NCBI GenBank assembly: GCA_963210315.1
Contig: OY723254.1
Span: forward strand, 1,518,379 to 1,582,378
Direction of reading: 5' to 3'
DNA length: 64,000 nt
Source: Rhynchopus euleeides
Lineage: Eukaryota; Euglenozoa; Diplonemea; Diplonemida; Diplonemidae
Part shown: in pieces, positions 9,009 to 18,138 of the stretch
Layout of the letters: every line of letters begins with the position of its first letter
How positions within the stretch are numbered: the stretch's first letter is position 1
The notes under the pieces: model-generated
What the model was told of the DNA's origin: nothing
Seen by the model: only the letters and a program-made list of their open reading frames with translations
Databases searched by the model: none
Position numbers and translations under genes: made by a program

Positions 9009-10805
9009 CCGGGGGGCTTCGCCCCCCGGACCCCCCTTGCGTGGGGGGCTTCGCCCCCCACGCCACACGCACCTCCCGGCCGGTGGCCGGTTCGGTCGTC
9101 GTCGGCTGCGGCCAAAGGGCGTGCGGTAGCCGACGCCCTTTTGTGCTCGCCTCCTCCTCCCACACTTCAGTATGTCGTTTCATGTGAGTCCGTGTTCCTG
9201 CTTTGTTCTTCTGTCGACTGGGACGGGCCAGTCCTCGTGGGTTGCCGGCCGGTGTGTCCTCCCCCGGGACCCCCTCCTCCTCCCGCCACTTGCATCTGGT
9301 TCAACTTCAGTGAGAGCTGAGCGGGAGCCATACTTGCTCTCTTGGACCATTTGTCCGCAGTCCTGCATCATGAAGAGTTAGGTAATGCCCAGTCGCAGCC
9401 ATCCCCCGACCCAGGTGTTCTGCCGTGGGCCAGGTCACCATCTGTAGGTCACCCCGTCACACACCAGTGGGCAGGCCCTGTCAACGATATCGATGTGACT
9501 GCTCTTGCCGCAGGGCAACGGATGTGGGCCTGCATTGCATCCTGTTGCCGCTCAGTTCTGTTCCCACCGGAGCTTGTTGTTGCGCCGCAGGTCGAACAGC
9601 CTTTCGCGTGGTCGGCGCTGATCTTGTATAGAACGTAGGCAGTAGGCTGCTGTGGGTGACCTGCAGGTTACCCGTCCCTTTCGTGCAGGCAGCGCGAGAG
9701 GTGCGATGTTTATGTGTGGGAGCACGGCAGCTGCCCCACACTCCATTCTGCTCTCTTGTCTGCTGTTTATGTTGAACAAGGTCTGGCTGCCAGTGATCTC
9801 GCTGGGGGTCGGGCAAACCAAAAAAGAAGTCGGGCACAGGGTGGCCGAGCTCGCGAGAAAAAAAGTGCAGCCCAACCCCGCCCCGACTTCCCGTGGTATG
9901 ATGCAAACAGGATCGAATGCACGGCCACAGAACATTTTCATCCAATTCGAGAGGCACCGGATGTTGCTGCCTTTGGTCGTCCTGCTCGATCAAAAATCAG
10001 GAATCCAGCCCCCCAGCCGCCGCCACGGTAGTGAACATCCTGAAAGTCTTCGAAGGCTAGTCCCCACACCGGTTGGTGCTGTTGCACATTCCAGGCGGGG
10101 ATGGTCCTTCGCTTGGGGCATGATGAGGTGCGCTTCGATGAACACCATCAAGCCCCCAGCATGCCGTTGGGTTTTCATACGCTGCGGCGCATGAAAACTC
10201 GGCCACAAGGCCGAACCCAAAGCCCCAAAATCTGACCCGGGAGGTAGGGCCGAGGGTAGGGCCATGCCACCCCTGGCGGCCCACCCTCCCAAACAATTAC
10301 AGAAAAAGGGAGGTGGGGCCGCGGCCCCCTGCCAGCCCTGGCACGGGATCACTGCTGGCGGGTAGTTCAGGCTCGTGGCCCTCCTCGTTCCGATAGCCCC
10401 TCGGACATCCAAATGATTCACGTGCAGCAGCCCATGCGCAGAGAACGGTGTGCCGTCTTGTACAGCAACTGTTGGACAACTGTTGAAATCGTTTTTCACC
10501 AAAAAAAATCACTCTGCGGGCCAAGTCGAAGATTTTTCTGGGGACTTTTGGTGTCCCCAATTTTTCAATTTTCGAAAAATAAGCTCACTTTGCTAAACTG
10601 GACCCAACTCCCCACACTCTTTTTTTCCGACTTTTTCACGGGTTTTTTCCGGTTTTTTTTGGTTTTTTTTGGCGGATGGAGCGAAGACCCCCAATAAAGC
10701 GATTTTACGGTATTTTCTCACGGCGTGAAGAGAAAAAACGACCAAAAGGCGGTTTTGGCGTTCAAAAGTTGCGTATTGTGCAAGAAAAACATGTCATCAC
10801 CTTGA
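9009..10805. other. GC hairpins, then 1.7 kb without recognised gene
   Basis: Bases 9009-9065 hold two GGGGGGC-TTCG-CCCCCC-type hairpins. The rest has only short, uninformative frames; the longest plus-strand frame (about 9652-10194) has no recognisable domain. A P-family hairpin relative lies at 10010-10035. The segment near 10588-10627 (ACTTTGCTAAACTGGACCC...) recurs at 26992-27031. Confidence 0.5.
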
Positions 10806-10915
10806 AAAGTACGGTAAAATCGACTCGGTTGGGGTTCGACGGCCACTCGGGGCCTTCGGCCCCTCGTGGCCGTCTCACCCCACCTCGTCGATTTTACCGT
10901 ACTTTGTTTTCACGG
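10806..10915. repeat. Fold-back element of 110 bp
   Basis: Perfect 18-bp outer arms AAAGTACGGTAAAATCGA (10806-10823 and complement 10898-10915) enclose a second GC-rich stem, GACGGCCAC (10838-10846) with GTGGCCGTC (10866-10874), capped by GGGGCC-TTCG-GCCCC. As RNA it would form one long double hairpin. It may be a minimal MITE. Confidence 0.75.
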
Positions 10916-10930
10916 TAATAAATAGTTATT

Positions 10931-11633
10931 TTCCGACCCGAAAATCTGTATCTGCGGACTGCCACACTCTGAAAAACCGAAAAATTTCCGAAAAAAATCG
11001 AAAATTTTGGCCTTTCCTGGCCTATGTGGTCCCAAAGGGCCCAGGTTGCCCGGTTTTTCACCCAAAAACACCCCAAAAATTTTTCCGCCGTTTCACCCCC
11101 CCAGAATCTAGGAGGGTGTCCGGTTCTCCGGATTTTCCTGATTTTTCCCGATTTTCCGAAAATTTTGCCACTGGTTGACACAAGGGCAAATTTCGAGCAA
11201 AATCCGAAAATCAGGAAAAATCGGGAAAAATCAGGAAATCCAGGGGGGGCCACCGGAGACCCTCCCCGAAAAAATCCGATTTTTTTGGGTCGAAAAAAAT
11301 TTTTTTTTTCCGACCCGAAAATCTGTATCTGCGGACTGCCACACTCTGAAAAACCGAAAAATTTCCGAAAAAAATCGAAAATTTTGGCCTTTCCTGGCCT
11401 ATGTGGTCCCAAAGGGCCCAGGTTGCCCGGTTTTTCACCCAAAAACACCCCAAAAATTTTTCCGCCGTTTCACCCCCCCAGAATCTAGGAGGGTGTCCGG
11501 TTCTCCGGATTTTCCTGATTTTTCCCGATTTTCCGAAAATTTTGCCACTGGTTGACACAAGGGCAAATTTCGAGCAAAATCCGAAAATCAGGAAAAATCG
11601 GGAAAAATCAGGAAATCCAGGGGGGGCCACCGG
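10931..11633 (+). repeat. R2 tandem array, units 1 and 2 (unit 2 split at 11633)
   Basis: The unit start CCGACCCGAAAATCTG occurs at 10933 and 11310, a 377-bp period. Unit 2 runs to GCCACCGG at 11626-11633, is broken by the 14.2-kb element, and resumes in register at 25873. The unit has no long frame with a recognisable product. Confidence 0.9.
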
Positions 11634-11706
11634 CAGGCCTCTGGCTAATTCTGGGGCCGGACTTAACGTTGGGCCGGAGGGGGGGGGGGGTAGGGGGGGT
11701 CAAATG

Positions 11707-13177
11707 CACGGTGGGATCTTGTAAATTTTACATGTATAACTACAAGTATATACATGTATTATACATGTATAATACTTGCATGTCAACTATTATACATGTA
11801 TAATACATGTATATCAAGTAAAAATACAAGTATAATACTTGCATGTCAACTATTATACTTGTATTTTTACTTGATATACATGTATTTTACATGTACCGTA
11901 AACGGAAAAAGGGTGGACCGTAAAAATGTTCCAAGTTCCCAAAAAAAGGCCAAACGTTCCATCTTTTTTACGGTCCACCATTTATTGGGACTGCATATGG
12001 AAAAGACAATGCGATTTTCGCCCGCGGGCTGGTGGGTTGCGGGGCGCGGACTGCGGCCTCCACGCCGCAGACTCCCGCACGTAGGCCTCCCGACCTCCCA
12101 GCTTTGGACCCTCCCTCCACCACCGCAACCAACACCAGCAAGAGAAGCAAGTCCTCCCTGCGTGTGGAAAGGGCACGATCACCACCACTCACCTCGAGAC
12201 TCACCCACCACCACACCTCGAGAAGTGTAGTACCATGCAAGGAGCGTTCCGGTAGAAGTAAAAGTAGAACCTGATGCACGAGCCCACAAAAGCAGCCACA
12301 GTACGGCAGGGCGCGCAGACAGAAGCTGAGACCACCGGGCTCCCTCCAGATGTAAATTCGTGAATCAGTGCCCGGAAAATTCAGGGAAATCGTACTCCTT
12401 TAGTGCAGTACACCCTGCAGTAACTGTGGGAGAACAGTTCCCGGACGATGGTGAGCGCACACTCTGTGCTGAGGCCCTGTGGTGTTAATCCTGCAGCTTC
12501 AGTCGTACGATTTCCTTGGTTCCTTCGCGACTTCGTCACGAAGGAACTCGTAAAAAAACCGCCAAGTCCACTATCCCAACCGTAAAATAGGTGGACCGTA
12601 AAAATGTTCCAAGTTCCGGAAAAATCCCATTTGTTCCATCTTTTTTACGGTCCACCTATAGTACGGTTCACCTTTATTACGGTCCACAATATTTCCGTTT
12701 ACGGTATATTTCAGGCATTTACATGTATTTTACATGTATAATAGTTGTCATGCAAGTATTATACAAGTAAAATACTTGCATGACAAGTAAAATACATGTA
12801 TAATACTTGCATGACAAGTAAAATACTTGCATGCAAGTAAAATACATGTATTTTACTTGCATGCAAGTATTTTACTTGTCATGCAAGTATTTTACATGTA
12901 TAATACTTGCATGACAAGTATTATACATGTAAAATACATGTAAATGCCTGAAATATACATGTAAAATACATGTATATCAAGTAAAAATACATGTATAATA
13001 GTTGACATGCAAGTATTATACATGTATTTTTACTTGATATACATGTATTTTACATGTATATTTCAGGCATATACATGTATTATACATGTATAATAGTTGA
13101 CATGCAAGGATTATACATGTATAATACATGTATTATACTTGTAGTTATACATGTAAAATTTACAAGATCCCACCGTG
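11707..13177. mobile_element. AT-rich palindromic element, copy 1 (interrupted)
   Basis: Begins CACGGTGGGATCTTGTAAAT and ends with its complement. The interior consists of ACATGTAT, TACTTGTAT and GCAAGTATTATA motifs arranged as many overlapping palindromes. It is interrupted at a TA by the 809-bp element 11896-12704. A shorter second copy lies at 25459-25797. No protein frame. Confidence 0.8.
11896..12704. mobile_element. TA-flanked DNA element (13-bp TIR) nested in the AT-rich element
   Basis: Inverted ends CCGTAAACGGAAA (11896-11908, 12692-12704) are flanked by TA (11894-11895, 12705-12706). The empty site TTTTACATG-TA-TATTTCAGG is intact in copy 2 near 25669-25688, which fixes both borders. 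Several internal GGTGGACCGTAAAAATG / TTTTTTACGGTCCACC pairs near both ends form fold-backs. A TA duplication is typical of Tc1/mariner-type transposition. No transposase frame is seen in the central 500 bp. Confidence 0.8.
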
Positions 13178-13194
13178 TGCCACCCTTTTACGTG

Positions 13195-15305
13195 GACAAA
13201 CACGATTTTTCAAAAAACCGGCGCAGAGGCCCCAAAGCCCCCGTAAACCCTCCAAACCCCCCCAGATCGGTCCGGAAACCCATCGAACCCCACTTTTCCA
13301 CCATTCCGGGCACCTCAGGTGCCCGAATTGGGGTACCTAAATTTTGTGCCACCGTTTGGTACCGTACAGTGCCACTGTGTGGGAGGTTGGAAAAGAAAAT
13401 GCCCCAACACACCACATCTGAGGGTTGCAATGCATGTTGCTTGCCAACCACGTCATCCGGTGGGTGTCAGGCGCTATGTAGGTGGCATTAGCCAGGTCTT
13501 CGATGTGTTCTGGCTTGTATATATACCTCCCTGCCACCATGCACCGGGAGGCTGCCTGTAGGTACGGAACAGTCCAGATGGTCGTGTGATTCCTGTGCAG
13601 CAGTGCTCCACAACCGGGATGTGTTGACAACGACTGTTGCAACACGAGCTGTACATTCCGGGAACACATGAAGTGCGCTGTCGTGGTACCCATTGTGCCA
13701 GAATTGGTAGTTGCTGCGGTCTACTTTGCCTGGCCCAAGAGCACTGGTACTGAACGGTGCAATATGCGTGGCGAGGTGAATACAACGGAAGCGCGCAAAG
13801 TCAATACAGCTCTCGGATGGCGGGTGGTGGTGCCACTAGTGTGTGACGTTCACTCGAGGATACAACGCATCACAATGAATCAGCAACCGTGGACCGAGTA
13901 CAATACGAACACAAGCTATGGCAAACCATCCGTGAACTGGCTTTACAAAAGGACACCACGCTGCATCTCCGCTACGTCCCCTCACACGTCGGTGTCGCGA
14001 GAAATGAGGCAGCAGATGCCCTAACAAAGGAGGGGTTGAAACAAGCGCCCCAGACCCGCATCCCATTCGCCACTGCGAAGGCAGCGGCGAAGCGTGCCAT
14101 CCGTGGGGAGATGCCGCCGCCACGGCGGGATACACTGTACTACTCGGGTGCTACAGACGCGCCACCTCGCAGACCCCCGTTGCGCGTAGAGGGCCTCACA
14201 AGACTTGGAGACACTGAGATACGCAAACTGAGGACCCGGCGGCATCGCCTGGTATACGACTTCGACACGTCTGACGGGGTCCCTGCATGCACGCTCTGCG
14301 GACAAAACAGCACGGTGCAACACGTTTTTGCCACCTGCCCGCACACGACACGACTACGAAGCCGACTAGGTGTAGCGGGATCACCGCATAACATCCTGCT
14401 GGGGCAGCCGGGCGCGGCACTGCGATACCTGGTGGCGGCAGGCCTACTGCCGGGCAAGCTGGAGGAATACGTGAGAGTTACACGGGGTTGCCGCCCAGCA
14501 CAAACGGCTTTACACGTTTAATATTCCTCCCTCGTGCGTAGCTGTGACCCATGGCTGCTTACCAGCATCCGTGCTTCACAGGAAACTCAGCACACAGTGT
14601 CGTGAAACAAGGGCCTGCCTAATGGCAACAGCCAAGACCCCTCCACAAACATAACCTCCACCCTCTTTTCTCACTGTCCCCCCTCCCCTAATACCCCCAT
14701 TTCTTCCTTTCCTTTCAAGGGGAGACGTCCTCGCAGTGGCTGTTTGGCCTGACGCGATTCCCCGCCCGAGGGCCAGAGCAACACGGCACTCAAGGCAACC
14801 AGGGAGCGAGAGGCGTCACAAGGCGAAATGCCTCCCACTGTGGCCCGGCGACCGCCTCACCCGCTGCCGCCAAGCGGGGAAGTGGCCCAGTGGGTAACAT
14901 GCAAAAAAAAAAAAATACGCTCTCTGTGGCTGGTGTGGGGGACAAAGGCAGTGCCTGTGCCGCAGGCAGGGAGGTATATATACAAGCCAGAACACATCGA
15001 AGACCTGGCTAATGCCACCTACATAGCGCCTGACACCCACCGGATGACGTGGTTGGCAAGCAACATGCATTGCAACCCTCAGATGTGGTGTGTTGGGGCA
15101 TTTTCTTTTCCAACCTCCCACACAGTGGCACTGTACGGTACCAAACGGTGGCACAAAATTTAGGTACCCCAATTCGGGCACCTGAGGTGCCCGGAATGGT
15201 GGAAAAGTGGGGTTCGATGGGTTTCCGGACCGATCTGGGGGGGTTTGGAGGGTTTACGGGGGCTTTGGGGCCTCTGCGCCGGTTTTTTGAAAAATCGTGT
15301 TTGTC
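13195..15305. mobile_element. 2.1-kb inverted-repeat structure with 341-bp arms
   Basis: Bases 13195-13535 are the reverse complement of 14965-15305, essentially identical. Outer ends read GACAAACACGATTTTTCAAA and its complement. I see no clear target duplication. The spacer holds about 370 bp of unassigned sequence and then a 5'-truncated LINE copy. It could be a fold-back transposon or the product of an inverted duplication. Confidence 0.8.
13906..14915 (+). pseudogene. 5'-truncated LINE copy (RNase H end and 3' UTR)
   Basis: From CGAACACAAGCTATGG at 13906 the sequence matches the 3' end of the full-length LINE from about 21599 onward, with only a few substitutions. It includes the last part of RNase H (PSHVGVARNEAADAL), the C-terminal zinc knuckle (CTLCGQ...HVFATC), the stop at 14519-14521, the 3' UTR and a 13-A tail at 14903-14915. 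This is the classic product of incomplete target-primed reverse transcription. The near identity points to a recent event. Confidence 0.9.
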
Positions 15306-15336
15306 ACCCCCATTTGACCCCCCCTAGGGGGGGGGG

Positions 15337-16194
15337 GGGCCCTACCCTACCCTACCCTACCCTACCCTACCCTACAGCACGTCGGGGGTACCCACAACCC
15401 GACCCAACCCTACCCTAGGGTGAGGGTTGGGTACCCATAACCCGACCCAACACGACCCTACCCAACCCAGGGGTCAGGGCCAGGGTTGATCCTAGACCCA
15501 ACCCAACCCAAGGGTTAGGGTCAGGGTTGACCCCAGACCCTACCCAACCCTAGGGTAAGGGTCAGGGTTGACCCTAGACCCTACCCAACCCTAGGGTTAG
15601 GGTTAGGGTTAACCCTTGACCCAACCCTAGGGATAGGGTTAGGGTTGACCCTAGACCCTACCCTAACCCTAGGGTTAGGGTTAACCCTTGACCCAACCCT
15701 AGGGTTAGGGTTAGGGTTGACCCTAGACCCTACCCTAACCCTAGGGTTAGGGTCAGGGTTAACCCTTGACCCAACCCTAGGGTTAGGGTTAGGGTTAACC
15801 CTAGACCCTACCCAACCCTCGGGTTAGGGTCAGGGTTGACCCTAGACCCTACCCAACCCTAGGGTTAGGGTCAGGGTTAACCCTAGACCCTACCCTAACC
15901 CTAGGGTTAGGGTTAGGGTTAACCCTTGACCCAACCCTAGGGTTAGGGTCAGGGTTGACCCCAGACCCTACCCAACCCTAGGGTTAGGGTTAGGGTTAAC
16001 CCTTGACCCAACCCTAGGGTTAGGGTTAGGGTTGACCCTAGACCCTACCCTCACCCTAGGGTTAGGGTCAGGGTTAACCCTAGACCCTACCCTAACCCTA
16101 GGGTTAGGGTTAGGGTTAACCCTTGACCCAACCCTAGGGTTAGGGTCAGGGTTGACCCCAGACCCTACCCAACCCTAGGGTTAGGGTTAGGGTA
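15337..16194. repeat. Telomere-like palindromic satellite, left block
   Basis: Starts with pure CCCTA repeats (15342-15375), then a degenerate array built of TTAGGG and CCCTAA runs meeting head to head. The centres alternate between CCCTAGGG and GGTTAACC, with spacings of roughly 36-42 bp. Variant words TCAGGG, GACCCTAGACCC and CCCTTGACCC mark the units. The array is cut by the LINE at about 16195 and continues after 22605. Confidence 0.9.
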
Positions 16195-16273
16195 AACCTA
16201 AGACCTAGGGAAGTCGTAAAACTCAACCCCACACCCCGAGGGCTCCCCCAGGCTGGTCCGCCTGGGCAACGGG

Positions 16274-16303
16274 GTCCCAGTGCATAGCACGGAGCACTGG
16301 GAC
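16274..16303 (+). promoter_or_regulatory. Perfect hairpin in the LINE 5' UTR
   Basis: GTCCCAGTGC and GCACTGGGAC form a perfect 10-bp stem around a 10-nt loop. Immediately upstream, CCAGGC-TGGTCC-GCCTGG forms another stem. Structured 5' UTRs in LINEs can act in translation or as self-cleaving RNA; here only the stems are visible. Confidence 0.55.
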
Positions 16304-16378
16304 AAAAGAGGGTCCGCCTTTTTCCGTCAACTCTGACATGGGGAGGGACAGCTGGAGCCACTGGCGGGGTGCTGTGTT

Positions 16379-16550
16379 GACTTCAGGGGGCTCCCAACGT
16401 GCTTCGGCACACCGGGTTCTTGGCCTGCGGCGGCATGGTAGTCGGTCAGAGAGGCCAGCGCTTGGTCGGGGACTACTCAGAGAGGGCGTGTGCGGACTTC
16501 AGGGGGCTCCCAACGTGCATCTGCACACCGGGTTCTTGGCCTGCGGACGT
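16379..16550 (+). repeat. Two diverged direct repeats in the LINE 5' UTR
   Basis: CTTCAGGGGGCTCCCAACGT...CACACCGGGTTCTTGGCCTGCGG occurs near 16380 and again near 16498, about 118 bp apart. Repeated 5' UTR modules occur in several LINE families and often carry the internal promoter; that role is inference here. Confidence 0.6.
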
Positions 16551-16833
16551 AGATTGCCTAAAGGTTTAGAAACCGGCCGAGCCCGTGGGGGTGACGAACG
16601 TACTGCCGGCCCGGGATTGTCAAGGTTCTTTCCCCACATGGCTCACCAGTACCACCAAACCACACGGAGAGCAAAACCGCCGGGGAGGGGGTGGGGGAAG
16701 GTGGGAAGGGCGGCATGCCGAACTACAGCAAGGATGGCCAACAATGCGATCACTGCAAACAAGGCATGGGACACAAGAGGGAAAAAAAAAGGGGGATACA
16801 CAACAAAACACACAAACTTACACACCACACACA

Positions 16834-18138
16834 ATGTCGGCCGACCTCCCCGCGGTTCCCCTGGGTGTCGGCTCTGCCGACAGCCAACCGGCCGGCCCAC
16901 CACCGTTTGTGGTAAACCTCCCGGAATGCCGGGAGTATCGCATCCGGCTTGAGGGTGCGCGCACCGCCAGGGCCTACACCACCATCATCGAACAGCTGGG
17001 GTGGCAGACGGCGACGGTTGCGAGTGTGGACCGCGGAACCGCCCGCATTCTTGCGGAGAGGAAGCCGCCCCACACCCTCCTCAGGGCAGGGGATGCCACC
17101 GCCACCATCGTCGATGTGGCAGAGGAGAGGGCAGAGAAGGAGAGGCAGGTCGCCGAGGAGCGGGCGGCAAGGGAGAAGGAACGTGAAAAGCAAGAATTGG
17201 AAAGAGCGAAGCAGCGGGTCGCCACCCTCACCGCCCTGCAGCTCCCCCCGAAGCTCCGCGACCCCCGCGAGCAGCCCACCACCCGCGCCACATACTCCAA
17301 AACGGAGATGGTGCAGAGGCATGGGGGGAAGCGCAGGGGCGATGCGGTGTGGGAGCAGGCGAAGCTCGCGTGGCAGAAGTCCCGCACACGCCAGCTGAAA
17401 GAGGCGACCACCCACCTCGCACGGCTGCAACCTCCCACCCCCGCGAACACCAACACCATGGATCTCGACCCACAGCCGCAAACCTGCGGGGATATCGCGG
17501 CACTACACAGCGCTTTGACAGCCAGCAGGGAGGAGGTGGCAGCGCTGCGGGAGTGGAGAGAGGAGGTGCGGGTCTGGCAAACCCAGCAGGACGCGAAGCA
17601 GCACAAGCTAGAGGCCGAGGCTGCCGCGCTGCGTAAGCAGGTAGCAGAGCTGCACAAGAGGGATGACGAGGTGCGTGCCTCTCAGGCCCAAGAGATCGCC
17701 AGGGGACTCCACCGTGAAGCGGAGGAGGCAGCCAAGCAGAAGTACCTGGACGATTGGCGCAAAAAGGTGGAGGAATGGCTGGAGGACGCAGAGCAGCGGA
17801 GAAAGAGGAGGAGAAAGCCTGCCAAGCGGCTCACGAGCGGCTCGCCGCCCTCGGGAGCCCCGGCAAAGGATGACTCCTCCTCCTGCTCTGCTGTCGATGA
17901 AGACGACGACGCCCCGTCGCCACGCGAAGCAGGGGTCTACGCGGGCTCCCCAAGGGTGGGGAACCCCCCCCCGCCCCCAGCTGTCGACGTGGCGTCGAGA
18001 CACATCGCCTCCTTGGGACGACGGACCCAACTGGATTCCCTCGCTACATCCGCACAGACCAGCCCCTACGGTGGAAAGTCCCCAAAGGGCCGAGGGAGGG
18101 GAAAGGATGCAACGCGGGCAAAAGGGGTGGAGATATAA
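16834..18138 (+). CDS. LINE ORF1 protein (coiled coil)
   Basis: 434 residues from ATG 16834 (MSADLPAVP). An in-frame ATG at 16744 would add a poorly conserved-looking leader, so the later start is preferred. After a short N-terminal globular part come two long charged heptad regions (about residues 90-135 and 220-325, rich in E, K, R and A) predicted to be coiled coils, then a basic RKRRRK stretch and a Pro/Ser-rich tail. No CCHC knuckle or RRM is visible. ORF1 proteins of LINEs bind the element RNA and assemble the particle. The last 238 nt overlap the open ORF2 frame, which lies at -1. Confidence 0.75.
   Translation: MSADLPAVPLGVGSADSQPAGPPPFVVNLPECREYRIRLEGARTARAYTTIIEQLGWQTATVASVDRGTARILAERKPPHTLLRAGDATATIVDVAEERAEKERQVAEERAAREKEREKQELERAKQRVATLTALQLPPKLRDPREQPTTRATYSKTEMVQRHGGKRRGDAVWEQAKLAWQKSRTRQLKEATTHLARLQPPTPANTNTMDLDPQPQTCGDIAALHSALTASREEVAALREWREEVRVWQTQQDAKQHKLEAEAAALRKQVAELHKRDDEVRASQAQEIARGLHREAEEAAKQKYLDDWRKKVEEWLEDAEQRRKRRRKPAKRLTSGSPPSGAPAKDDSSSCSAVDEDDDAPSPREAGVYAGSPRVGNPPPPPAVDVASRHIASLGRRTQLDSLATSAQTSPYGGKSPKGRGRGKDATRAKGVEI

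Noticed and set aside
9652..10194. A 180-codon plus-strand frame as a gene
   Set aside because: No recognisable motif, no codon-bias contrast with the other frames, and it overlaps repeat-like sequence.
11175..11555. Lys/Phe-rich frames across the R2 units
   Set aside because: Low-complexity translation of a tandem repeat, with no conservation of frame between copies.
15645..15827. Protein frame rich in TLDPTLGLGL
   Set aside because: It is the translation of the telomere-like satellite.
15337..16194. A chromosome end (true telomere)
   Set aside because: The array is bidirectional, degenerate, interrupted by a LINE and followed by 38 kb of genes.
16254..16303. HDV-like ribozyme at the LINE 5' end, suggested by CTGGGCAAC
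   Set aside because: The nearby stems are simple hairpins. I could not fit the P1-P2-P3 double pseudoknot.
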